Assembly (NCBI GenBank): GCA_963169105.1
Contig: OY720640.1
Span: 115,554,085-115,618,084, forward strand
Source of the DNA: Ceriagrion tenellum
Lineage: Eukaryota > Arthropoda > Insecta > Odonata > Coenagrionidae
DNA length: 64,000 nt
Direction: 5' to 3'
Each line of letters starts with the position of its first letter. The first letter of the stretch is position 1. A model generated the notes under the pieces. That model was not told the origin of the DNA. It made no database searches and worked only from the letters and a program-made list of their open reading frames with translations. A program made the position numbers and the translations under genes. Of the stretch, positions 47,330-58,261 are shown one piece after another.

Positions 47330-47880
47330 CTATCTTAAAGACTCATAATGGAGCTTAAGGTTATGTGTTCAAATACCTTACACAAAATGGATGTGAGAGA
47401 AATATGCCTATAGTTACTTGGGTCTTCCCTGTCGCCGCTTTTGAATATAGGTGTGACATTTGCTACTCTCCAGTCCTTAGGCACTACGTGATCAGGGCAA
47501 GTCCTGAGTAATGGTCACACCTAAGTACTTAACTAACCCTACATTTATTGGATCGGCTTTATTGTGTACGTTTCGTTGAAGCTACTCTTCCTCCAAAATT
47601 TCATAACAACGTATTTATTAAAATTCAATTCTGATTGTCAGGTATCGCACCATTCGTTTATACCATCTAGTTATTTCTTCAACGCAATCCTGTCAGACCT
47701 TGTGTTCACATCTCTGTGGAATACTGCGTCGCCAGCGAAAAGAGGAATTTTACTCGTAACGACGGTGGTGATATCATTAATATACAAGAGGAATAATAAG
47801 GGACCAATGACACTTCCGTGGGGTACACCGGATGTGACTTTAACTGTATCTGAACTAACATCTTCTTGAACCCCTCTGTT
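47330..47880 (-). pseudogene. CR1-like reverse-transcriptase core fragments, opposite orientation
   Basis: The minus strand reads VPKDWRVANVTPIFKSGD near 47450-47500. A separate piece reads SGVPHGSVIGPLLFLLYIND near 47770-47840 (motif B) and LFAGDAVF, in which the motif C ADD is changed to AGD. Both are catalytically dead fragments. Confidence 0.7.
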
Positions 47881-47891
47881 CGCGGTTATTT

Positions 47892-48340
47892 AAGAAATTT
47901 TTAATCCAACATATTATTTTGTGTTTCTAAATGAGGCCTGATACTTGTCAGGCCGCTATATATGCCGCTAGTATATGGGATCCGTACGAGGAAGGTATGA
48001 TAAAAGAATTAGAGCTTGTGCAAAGGAGATCCGCTAGGTTCGTTAAAGGCCGTTATGACAATTTAAAAGTTTTACGAATTTAATAGAAGAACTAGGATGG
48101 GAATTACTATCAGAACGCAGGTTAAAATTTAGGTTAAACCTTTTCAGTAAATTCGAAACCGATTTGTTCACAGATGACGTTAGATATATATTGAGAACCC
48201 CTGCGTATTATGCTAGGTTTGATCCGATTTACAAGATTAGTGAGATAGATTGTCATACCGATAGATTTAAAATGTCATTTTTCCCTCATACTATAAGAGA
48301 GAACAATAGGCAGCGTAGCAAAGGGGTAGGTAGGTGAAAT
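47892..48340 (+). pseudogene. CR1-like reverse-transcriptase C-terminal fragment
   Basis: Reads AASIWDPYEEGMIKELELVQ, then EELGWELLSERRLKFRLNLF and DRFKMSFFPHTIRENN to the stop near 48338. This is the C terminus of the same LINE family seen at 53585, 55011 and elsewhere. One frame break near 48078. Confidence 0.7.
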
Positions 48341-48489
48341 ATAGTTAGAGTAGTCTGTAGTGCATGTTGCATGCAATAGCAACCAATAAACCCTTTCTTA
48401 TTATGTAGATACCAACCATGTGACCCCATTATCTAGCATGCCTTCATTAAATATCATAGTTGCATGTCAATAGTGCATGTTTGGTGATC

Positions 48490-48603
48490 TTCACCCTGGA
48501 ATTCCAGCTGGAATTTTATCAGGACCTGAGGACTTGTTCGGGCTAATGTTATTTAGTAAGGATACGATTCCGCTACAAGATATATCGATCGGGGGCATTG
48601 GTT
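48490..48603 (-). pseudogene. CR1-like linker fragment, truncated at pseudogene junction
   Basis: The minus strand encodes QPMPPIDISCSGIVSLLNN and SGPDKIP, the same segment as 49755-49853. It ends exactly at ...GGCATTGGTTG, where the unrelated pseudogene begins. Confidence 0.6.
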
Positions 48604-49640
48604 GACATCGCGAATAAGAATTACACCCTTCTTTTCAGAAGAGGGAACTTTGGTGTGCTGCAGCAACATTTCGGAGGTTATGCTGAAACTAGGAGTATCA
48701 CAGAATGACCCTAATCACTGGAGACTTTTTATCGATGTCTCCAAGAGTAATTTGAAGTGCGTCCTTCTTCACAATGAAAACAAGCTTGCATTCGTTCCCG
48801 TTGCGCATTCAGTTATTATGCGAGAAACATAGGGAAATCTTGAAATGATGTAGTGTAAACTAAAGTGCCAGGAACACAAGTGGTAAGTTAGTGGTGAGTT
48901 AAAGTGATAGGCATTCTGTTGGGATTACAAACAGGTTACAAAAAGCACCTCTGCTTTCTGTGTGAGTGGGACAGTCGAGCTAGGTTACATCACTGGACTC
49001 AAAAAGAATGGCCACTTAGATAGTGGATTATAGCCTCGAAAAACATCAAACAAAAAACTAGTTGATTGAACTCTTGCTGATTAGTCGGACATAACAGTAT
49101 GTATACTCCGCTTAAATAAAAGTAAGTATATAAGTAAATATATAAATAAGTATGTATATCCGCTTCATATCAAACTATGGCTTATGAAGAAATTTGTTAC
49201 GGCTCTAAACAATGAAGGTGAATGCTTTCAGTACCTGTTTCATCAAATCCCAGCTATCAATAACGCCAAAATCAAAGAGGATATCTTCACAGGTCCAGAT
49301 ATCAGAAAACTTCTTTCTGATGCCAATTTTGAAGATGTTATGTGTGCTGCAGTCCGATCGGTATGGAAAACATTCCGGGACATGGTCAAAAACTTTCTTG
49401 GTTTTTAAAACAAAAAGGATTCAGACTACAAGCAAATGGTAGATATAATGCTTGTTTCTTCCCAAGATTTAGGCTGCACAATGAACTTAAAAGTACACAT
49501 GTTACATTCACATCTGAACTATTTCCCTGAGAACCTAAGAATGCTGAGCGAAGAGCAAGGAGAAAGATACCACCAGGAACTAAAAGAAATGGAACGCAGA
49601 TATCAAGGGAAATGGAAAAAAATATGCTGGCATATTACAT
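48604..49640 (+). pseudogene. Pseudogene of a dispersed arthropod protein of unknown function
   Basis: In three successive plus-strand frames the fragments read LGVSQNDPNHWRLFIDVSKS, then LKCVLLHN, then LHIKLWLMKKFVTALN, HSHLNYFPENL, SEEQGERYHQEL and ERRYQGKW. I recall this order from a protein annotated as uncharacterised in many arthropod genomes and often found near transposons. Stops lie between 48832 and 49180, and a frame change near 49408 shows it is dead. The recognition is from memory and should be checked by search. No function is known to me. Confidence 0.6.
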
Positions 49641-49644
49641 CTAC

Positions 49645-51670
49645 ATCTACGTAATACCCTTCCAGTCCAGGGAACCGCGTGTTCTTCGAGGGATTTGTTA
49701 AATGTTACTTTAAGATAGGGAGCCATTTCGAGAGCTACTTCTTTATTCACACGAGCTGGAATTTTATCAGGACTTGAGGACTTGATCGGGCTAATGTTAT
49801 TTAGTAAGGATACGATTCCGCTACAAGATATATCGATCGGGGGCATTGGTTGTTGAAATCGGTCTGGTATGGTTTCGAACAAATTATGCTTTGATTAAAA
49901 ATGCTCTGAAAAAAATAATTCAACAAATTAGCCTTATCTAAACTGGAAGTTGCTATTTCGCCTCTATCGTTTTTCAAGGAATTAACCGTTGACTTTTTAA
50001 TTCCCTGTACTTCCCGAACATATAACCAAAATGCTTTCGGATTTCCCTCTAGTTGTTCTCCGAGTACTTTTCTCTTGAATTCACCAAACGCTTTTCTAAG
50101 GGCTGTTTTTGCGGCTGCTTTACAGATTTTATATAGTATTTGCGGCTGCTTTACAGATTTTATATAGTATTTATTATTATTATTATTTTATACAGTATTT
50201 TATATATATTCGATAGTATGTTTTAGATCGCTATTAGCTACATTTTTCTTAGTTTCGCGTGGTTAACTCGTTGGCGTTTTATACATTTTCTGACCTCCGC
50301 GTTAAACCACCTTGGTTCCCTATTCTCACTCTTATACTTATGAGGTTCTCTCTCTTGACAAGTGACCGTGTAATTTGGAGGAACTCTTTTCATGTATTGT
50401 CTGTATCACTATTTTTGCTGATGTTCAAGAATTTTTCAAAAGAAGTCTTTAAGTCAGGTCTAAATCCGTTAAAATCTGCTTTACTATAAAGGTAAATCTT
50501 TCTTTTTAATTTAAATTTTTTTTCAGTATTGAGGGAAAATTTTACGTATACTACCTTGTGGTCGCTTATTCCATCGACATTTTCAACTTTAGTAACTTTT
50601 TCAGGGATGTTTGTGGCAAGTTAATCGAGAACATTCTCCCCTCTACTAGGCAAATTTACTATTTGATGTAGTGCGTATGATGCGAACAGGTAAAGCAAAG
50701 ACTCGCAGATTTCTTTGTCCCTAACCCCAGACTTATGACTACATGTTTTCCAATCTATCGATGGTGTATTGAAATCTCCACCAACAATAATCTTTCGCTT
50801 GTTACATTGGGAATTTATGGACCTGATCTGCTTCTCGAGTTATAATACTGAGTGTGCATCGGAATGGGGTGGTCTATAGTTGGCACAAACGTATATTACT
50901 TTGGAATTAGCACATTGAATGGAACACCATACACTTTCTACTATATTATCGGGAATCACTTCTTTTTTGCTGACTATTGTGTTCTTAACTGCGATAAATA
51001 CTCCGCCTCCCGATCGACCCTATTGATCTCTCCTGTACACCCTAAAATTTACTGGAAATATTTCACTATCAGCAATTCGCTTGTTAACCAACTTTCCGTT
51101 CCTATAATTATGTCAGAATTAGTACTCTCTATCAGGTGATGGAATTCAGGTATCTTGCTTTTTAAACTACGACAATTAACTACCACTACTGACAATTCCT
51201 CTATTTTAATATGTCTGCTTATTGTATTTGTGGGGTTTCTGTTTTCAAAATTATTGGGAAAGTTACCGTTTGGAGATTCATGGATGTTGTTTTGATTTAT
51301 GTGTTTTTCCTTTTTCTGTGCTTTTTCTGTCCCGCTAAACCTATACTGTGTTGTCTGATCAACTCGTTATTCTTTGCTATCCTGGGGAATGGCAAGTTAT
51401 TTAATGGCCCACTATTTGACCTACTCACTACCCTACTCTCTGTCCTAAAAAAGGCCTACGAATATGCTCCAATATCCTGCTCGCTACCTCCTGCGATGCC
51501 TCATACGTATAATGGACACCTGAACAATTTAGTGGTACCCGACACGAATTCAGCACCGGCCTGAAATCTAAGTACTCCGCTCCCTCGCTCCCACTGACTT
51601 CACGGAGTCTCTGGTTTATGCCTTCCACTCGGCTCCAAACCATCGAACCCCGATCCGTCCTAGGTACCAA
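49645..51670 (-). pseudogene. CR1-like LINE copy with ORF1 end, endonuclease and linker; RT deleted
   Basis: Reading down the minus strand, 51670-51428 reads RGSMVWSRVEGINQRLRE then LNCSGVHYTYEAS, resembling the C-terminal end of an SGNH-esterase ORF1. There follow the endonuclease start (SDIIIGTESWL near 51110), VCANYRPPHSDA near 50870 and GGDFNTPSIDW near 50770. Then come DGISDHKVVYV near 50560, PRWFNAEVRKCIKRQ near 50300, the AFWLYVREVQGIK block near 50010 and SSPDKIPARV near 49760. The RT core is missing: VPWTG is joined directly to the 3'-tail sequence GGTATTACGTAGATGTAGAT. Multiple frame breaks. Confidence 0.7.
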
Positions 51671-51949
51671 CCAACCCCCATATTACTGTTGGTTACTGAA
51701 GAGAGAGGATCCAACAACACCTCACACGCAATAAGCAAGGCAAAGAAGTTTCTTAAACTAATTCAAGACATTATAAAATGGAAACCGTGGACTTACCAAT
51801 CTCAATATGCTGTGAGACTTAGAGTAGGTATGATAAATTTCAGTCCATTTGGCTGTGTGTTCTGATAGTAATTCCCATCCTAGTTCTTATATTAAATCAA
51901 CATTATGCAATGATCGGAAACTTTAAATTCGCAGATCAGTGTTATAGAT

Positions 51950-52480
51950 TAGCTCTAAGCTAAATTTAAGCAAAAATATTTCTCTGACGACGCAAAAAAT
52001 ATACTATTAAACCCTCGAACTACGGCAGATTAGATCGCGCCAACAAACTTAGAGAGATAGATTGTAGATCCGATAGGTATAAAATGTCATTTTTCCGCGT
52101 ACCATTCGGGACCATAACAGCTGTGATCGTCGTCATGATTAGTGCAAGTAGTGACATTAGCTAGACCGTAGATCTTTCTCTTAATATTTTCTACGTTATT
52201 ATTTATGCATGATGTAAATATTGATGTTATTATTTATACATAAGATTTTGAATCTGTAGATTTAGTTCTTGTACCCTTTTCATGTTGGAGCGATTGACGA
52301 TAGAATGTTTCTTGGTCAGTAGATTTTTATGGGCGCGTTGCATGTGTGGTACGCTGGTTTCAATGTAGTTTCGGTGTTCTGCCGTATTCGATGTACTGCC
52401 GCATACATGCCTGGCGTGGAAGCATCCCTTGCCACACAATCTTTGGCTGGCTTGCAGGGTATGACGTAGATGTAAGTGTG
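51950..52480 (+). pseudogene. CR1-like LINE 3' end
   Basis: Reads LREIDCRSDRYKMSFF (the RT C terminus), followed by a 3' UTR containing GCCACACAATCTTTGGCTGG and the terminal GGGTATGACGTAGATGTA. A 5'-truncated copy. Confidence 0.6.
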
Positions 52481-52499
52481 GATGTATTAATGTTCTATT

Positions 52500-53300
52500 A
52501 TACACAAAAATTTGACACACTAAATCTATTGTCTTTGACTAATCTACGATTTTTATATGAATTTGTCATTCTACAGCAAATGTTTGGCTGATGATCGCCT
52601 AAAATACAGATCATTTATCTCACAATCTAACTAACTTCCTTGCTTAATCCAAGAAAATTTAGTTGGATGGAAAGAAAGAATGAATATTATTTTTATTACT
52701 CCCGTCTTCGGAAATCGGAGTCCTCAACTGACAGCGGTGACACGTGTCCGCGATTTGCTGGCAGTAAAACGACTCTTCCTTACACCGCTCTTTCTGAAAG
52801 GTTTTAAAAATGACCAGGGATTATCCATAGACGCCCTGCCACACACGTTTCCATGGAGTGTTTGACTCAGGGGGTGGAGGGAGAGACGTGCGCTCTTTTG
52901 AAGATTCCGAGAAATGGGAAGAAAGGTAATGGGTCGTTAACGATGGGCGAGGTGGGATATATAAGCACACCAGATCCCGAGACAGCGGGAGGGAGACCTT
53001 CGGCACTTTCCTCGAAGGCAGGCTATGCGAGCGGCGAGTATCTCGGGTGGTCAGAGGGAATGAGTGAAGACCCTTGCGATTGTGAGGAGGGTTGAATACA
53101 ACTCCTTTCACAATCCACGACTTGGAATGCTCCACTGGTTGGGGGAAAAGGAGAAATGGGAGGAGAGGGAATTTGAAAAACACGGGAATGTCCGTCGGAA
53201 AACAGGGAGGGAAACATTGGTGGGTCGAATGGACTATTTTTTACAATTTTTTTTCATCAAATTATATGTACAACTCCGCACAGTATATCAGATCATGAAA
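52500..53300. other. Unannotated stretch between two opposed LINE 3' ends
   Basis: A GC-richer interval (about 52700-53220) with overlapping open frames in several directions. Nothing matches a known family, and frame abundance follows from GC content. Confidence 0.35.
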
Positions 53301-53304
53301 ATAG

Positions 53305-53560
53305 AACATCTACATCTACGTCATACCCTGAAAGCCACCCAAAGGGTGTGTGGCAGGGGGTGCTTCCACACCAGGCATGCCTTTATTATACGGCAGAACA
53401 CCGAAACTACATTGAAACCAGCGTACCACACATGCAACGCGCCCATTAAAAACACTACTAACCAAGAAACATTCTATAGTCAATCATTCCAAAATGCAAG
53501 AGGTACAAGGACTATGACTACAGATTCAAAATATCATGTATAAATAAGAACATCAGTCCC
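53305..53560 (-). pseudogene. CR1-like LINE 3' end, inverted
   Basis: Begins with the inverted tail ACATCTACATCTACGTCATA and continues as the reverse complement of 52230-52480. The pair forms an inverted repeat about 0.8 kb apart. Confidence 0.65.
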
Positions 53561-53584
53561 TAATAATAATTGCTACGAGCCAAA

Positions 53585-53775
53585 TAGAAGAACTAGGATG
53601 GGAATTACTATCAGAACGCAGGTTAAAATTTAGGTTAAACCTTTTAAGTAGATTCGAAACCGATTTGCTCTAGATGACGTTAGATATATACTGAGAGCCC
53701 CTGCGTATTATGCTAGGTTTGATCATATTAACAAGATTAGAGAGATAGATTTTCGTACCGATAGACTTAACAGTT
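53585..53775 (+). pseudogene. CR1-like RT C-terminal fragment
   Basis: Reads EELGWELLSERRLKFRLNLL then PAYYARFDHINKIREIDF. Near-identical to 48080-48260 and 55011-55160. Confidence 0.65.
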
Positions 53776-54580
53776 CCTTCGTTTAATTTCCCACAGGGCC
53801 AATATTTTCTTCGAGTCGGTTTGGACGCTCAAAGAGTCGGTCATCTAATCGACTCATTCATCATCGGCGGAGAATTTCACCCCTATGTAATGCGAGTTCC
53901 AAAAGAGTTGAGCGATGAGAACGGACGAGGAAGGGGAGGACAGCACACACATCTCTCAACGCCCACCAGTATAACGAGTTCGTTCTGGGTTTTCCATTCC
54001 TCCCCTCTCTCGACTCCCCTTCCCCTCCACCGTCTTTACCAAACTGTGCAGGGACCCTTTCCCCATGGCGCCAAGCCGACCTCCCTTACCATTGATAAGG
54101 GACTCCCCTTTGTCTCAGACCCCCTCGCTGAGGCCCCACTTGCGCTCTCATCCATTTTCCCCTCCGGGAAGGGGTAAGCTTCCGAACAATCGCCTCCTAC
54201 CGCCAAAGGAGAAGGAATTGAGGCCCCTGCTGCTTCTGGGGTTCCCCATGCACCCCTTCCTATCCTACCCTACCCTTCCTCTCTCCTTCAAGACAGTGGA
54301 AGGGGGGAGAAGGGATTCGCCTCCCCGTTGGCCTCCCCCTTCTTCCCCGATTTCTCATCTCCGGCGTCTCCGGCCTCCCACCAACCTGCAGCGTGAAGCT
54401 CCATGCGCCTGAGTTCGCGGTCATTCGTCAAGTTTTTCTCTGGTTTATTCTGACGCTGTCCATCGTGTCCAGTCGTCTCCAACCAGAAGCTGTGGAAGGA
54501 AACAGAGACGATTGGGGTACATTAGTTGTGATCCGGGTTTATCGAGGATACGCCGATCTCTATGTAAGGTAGGTGTCACT
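53776..54580. other. Unannotated C-rich stretch
   Basis: Pyrimidine-rich DNA carrying 115-118-codon overlapping frames whose Pro/Ser/Leu content reflects base bias. No domain recognised. Confidence 0.35.
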
Positions 54581-54589
54581 GTGAATATA

Positions 54590-55010
54590 GTTATAATATG
54601 TCATTTTTTCCGCGTACCATTCGGGACCATAACAGCTATGATCATCGTCATGAATAGTGAGAATAGCTAGATTGTAGATATTTCTCTTTATATTCTCTAC
54701 GTTCTTATTTATGCATGATATTTTGAATCTGTATTAGTAGTCTTTGTATCCCTTACCCGTCGGAACAATACACAATGGAATGTTTCTTGGTTAGTAGATT
54801 GATCAGATTTCTTTTCCCTACCCCCAGACTTACGACAATAATCCCTTTCTTATTGTGTGGATGCTGGCCATCTGGCTGCGTGTGGCCCTGTTCTCTGGCG
54901 TGTATCCATTGAAAGTCCTAGTTGCGTGTCAGTGGTGCATGTTTGGTGGTCTTCACCCCCTGCCACACGCCCTCGTGGTGGCTCGCAGGGTGTTGCGTAG
55001 ACGTAGACGT
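54590..55010 (+). pseudogene. CR1-like LINE 3' ends (one or two copies)
   Basis: 54590-54800 matches the 3' region at 52080-52330. 54850-55010 is another subfamily tail ending CGCAGGGTGTTGCGTAGACG plus a second TAGACG repeat. Confidence 0.6.
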
Positions 55011-55442
55011 ACTATCAGAACGCAGGTTAAAATTTAGGTTAAACGTTTTTAGTAAATTCGAAACCGATTTGTTCACAGATGACGTTGGATATATATTAAG
55101 AATCCCTGCCTATTATGCTAGGTTTGATCAGAGAGATAGATTGTCGTTCCGATAGATTTAAAATGTCATTTTTCCCGCGTACCATAAGAGAGAACAATAG
55201 GCAGCGTAGCAAAGGGATATGTAGGTGAAATATAGTTAGAGTAGTCTGTAGTGAATGATGCATGTAATAACAACCTTTCCTTTCGTATATTGTAGATACT
55301 AACCATCTAGCTGCATGTGACCCTATTACCTAGCATGTCTCCCTTAAATATCCTAGTTGCATGTCAATAGTGCATGTTTGGTGATCTTCACCCCCTGCCA
55401 CACACCCTCGCGGTGGCTCGCAGGGTATTACGTAGATGTAGA
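55011..55442 (+). pseudogene. 5'-truncated CR1-like LINE copy, complete 3' end
   Basis: Starts inside the RT C terminus (LSERRLKFRLNVFSKFETDL), continues through the 3' UTR and ends GGCTCGCAGGGTATTACGTA followed by GATGTAGAT. It directly abuts a tail on its left and another copy on its right. Confidence 0.7.
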
Positions 55443-55581
55443 TTGTTAATTGGCGCGTTGCATGTGTGGTACGTTGGTTTCAACGTAGTTTTGGTGTTCT
55501 GCCGTATAATTCATGCATGCCTGGTGTGGAACCTGCCACACATCCTTTGAGTGGCTTGCAGGGTATGATGTAGATGTAGAT
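55443..55581 (+). pseudogene. 5'-truncated CR1-like LINE 3' end
   Basis: Only 139 bp: the 3' UTR of the subfamily at 52330-52480, ending GGGTATGATGTAGATGTAGA. It abuts the previous copy without spacer. Confidence 0.65.
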
Positions 55582-56375
55582 TAAATATTCTTCATCTTCC
55601 TGTCACGTCATGGTGTGCGATTTATCCATAGGCCCCCTGGACGTCGTGTGCCGTGGGGGTGTTGGTAAGCGATGAAATGTCTGGGTTAGACTGCCAAGTA
55701 AATGGTTAATAGAATTTGTAATAACAGTAAATATTCTTCCGATTGTTTACCGACCGTAATTCTTGCCTCTCCTCTCTTGACCCCATAACGGACAGAACTT
55801 GATTCGTCAGAAACATCTTCGTTTCTGGACCCTCTCATTTCCTCTTATCATAGATGATCGTCCATTACACCTCGGTACTCAAAAAAGTTCTGGGCATAAT
55901 TGCGTCTCCATTTTCCTGTTGCTTCTATTTGGCTAATTACTGTCTAATGGGCAGCAGAAGCTTGGGTGAAATGATTGGGCATCCTCGGCATCCCCCTGTG
56001 GAATGGTAGATACAATTTCTCGCTGTCGTTCTATAGGTCTCTTCCATCTTTATGCTGGTGAGTTCCGAAATTTTCCCCTGGCGAGCCTAAGTTTCGCATT
56101 AGCCATGGAAGCCAAGTAGTCGCATTAGTGGGCAGGAATAAAGGACAGTTGGAGGTCAGAAAATCAATTCATTAGAGAAATTGTTTTGCCAAATTTAGGT
56201 TATTAGTTGCATAAAATTTAGCTTAAAAATGACAAGTAAGCTTTTTAAGTAGGGCCATCATGGGCTGCAATGGGCTGGGTTGAGTTTATCACTGGAGGGC
56301 CGTGTGACTTATGACTTAAGATAAAAATGGCCTTTAAATTTAGGTGATTAGCGAGTGGACGGTAACAATTAATGA
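55582..56375. other. Unannotated stretch
   Basis: No recognisable gene or repeat. Confidence 0.35.
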
Positions 56376-57195
56376 ATCAATGACCCTCGGGTTATATTTC
56401 GTCAAAAACTAATAGCAATATATATCCAAGAAACTGGATGCCATATTACATGACCATTTCCTCCGTGTTGTGTGGTTGAATTTGTCAGATGGGGTCTTAA
56501 GTACATAGCTTCGTGCAAGGTGACTTCGTGTCCATGGCACGATGAATGTTCGGGACAGATGTTGCAGTCCATCTCATCGCAGTTTATTCCTACTTTCAGG
56601 CCATCCATGCCGACTCATCTTTAGATCATCCCCACACCCTGCAGAACCGGAGGAATACTCAGGAGGTGCCCATTCATTCTTTCGGTGAGCTCTTATCTTT
56701 TGATGATTCTATGATCATTTTCAGTTGACTGATGCTTCTACTTATAACGCGTGTGGTTCTGATTGAACTGGGATGAGTGCTGCATGCCTGGTGTGGATTC
56801 ACCCTGTGCCACACACCCTAGTGGTGGCTTGCACAGTATTTCGTAGATGTAGATCAATGACCCTCAGGTTACCTTCCATCAGAAACTGATAGCAATACAT
56901 ATCCAAGAAACTGCACGTCATATTGCATGACTATTTCCTTTGTGTTGTGAGTCAGAATTTGTCTTAAGTAGCTTTGTGCAAAGTGACTTCGCGTCATCAT
57001 GATTCATCTTCGGGGCAGATGTGCTGTCCATCTCATCACAATTTCTTCCTATTTTCAGGTCATCCTTGTCGACTCATCTTACGATCATCCCCACTCTCTG
57101 TAGAACCGGAGGAATACTCGGGAGATGCCCCCTCCGCATTCATTCTTTCGGTGAGCTCCTATCTTTTGATGATTATATGATCATTTTCAGTTGAC
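56376..57195. repeat. Direct repeats of ~340 bp flanking a LINE 3' stub
   Basis: Copy 1 (56376-56729) and copy 2 (56863-57195) start ATCAATGACCCTC and end CATTTTCAGTTGAC, and are roughly 85% identical. The 133 bp between them include a CR1-like 3' end finishing in CGTAGATGTAGAT, which joins copy 2 directly. Confidence 0.75.
56760..56866 (+). pseudogene. CR1-like LINE 3' stub
   Basis: GCATGCCTGGTGTGGATTCA, GCCACACACCCTAGTGGTGG and the terminal GTAGATGTAGAT define another copy of the family tail. Confidence 0.6.
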
Positions 57196-58260
57196 AAATT
57201 CTTTTAATTGACTATTATTCAAACGTGAACCTCGCCCTTCATGCATTTGAAGGAAGTTTCATCCATTTGGTCAGATTGCGTGTTCTTTCTAATTGTTATG
57301 ACATCTAAATTCTCCATTGCTGGGGTGAGCTCTCAGCTGTGTTTAGTTAGCCAGTCTTCATTTACCTATATAATTGTGAGCTATGTTGTGGCCAAGTCCA
57401 TTTGTGTCTTGCTTATATGGGTTAATATGGTTGATTAGCTGATCAACCAAGGAGAAATATTAGTACCAATAAAACTTAGCCTGTTCCAGTAAGCAGCACC
57501 TTATTTTATTAGAGGAGTAGATGTGTATTCTGAAGGAGAGGTAATTATTTGGGCTGGCTTCAGATGTGAACTTTAACAGATATTAAGGCATCATTTACCA
57601 TTTGTCTTATTTTACTGATTGCCTATTCAATATGAATTTATTAATCACAATGCAATTTTGTATGGCTAGCCCTAGGGAAATGGTTTTTAGTGAAGTGATA
57701 TACTCTTCAATTATGTTGTCATTGTAAGGAATTCAAAGTTACAGTTTTGGTTGAAGAATGAAAGCCCATCCAAAGTTCTAAGTACATTGGTGTGCAGCAC
57801 TATACTACTTATTTTTAACACTTCCTGTAAACATATACTATTAAATCCAATGGCTAACTTTGGATAGGTGTGATTAAACGATTAAGTTCCCAGGCATGTG
57901 GCTGGACAGCTGGCTGAGCAAATGCTCAAAATTAGAATGAGCTGTTTTATGGCCATGCATTCACGCATTTTTGGAATTTTGCATATTTATCTGATACAGT
58001 TTTTATGGTGAGTGTGTTGAAACATCCTACTTGCTTGAGAACATGCATTGTGCAAGTACTACTTTGAGCTAGTAAGGCTCTCAACTTTGGTCTTTCCACT
58101 TATGTTTTCTTCTGTGTCATCTTGGGCCATAGTTAAATGTTGTTTATGAGAGCATTCAAGTTTAAAGAAATTATTTTTATTTTCATGGTAGGCTCTGATC
58201 CTTCTATTTTATGTCAATTACTGAATGTTGGTGTAGAAGAGGTAAATTTTCTTATACATA
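57196..58260. other. Unannotated AT-rich stretch
   Basis: No gene or mobile element recognised. Confidence 0.4.
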
Positions 58261-58261
58261 C

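Noticed and set aside
53821..54412. Overlapping 115-118-codon frames
   Set aside because: C-rich composition gives overlapping frames in several readings and none resembles a protein family.
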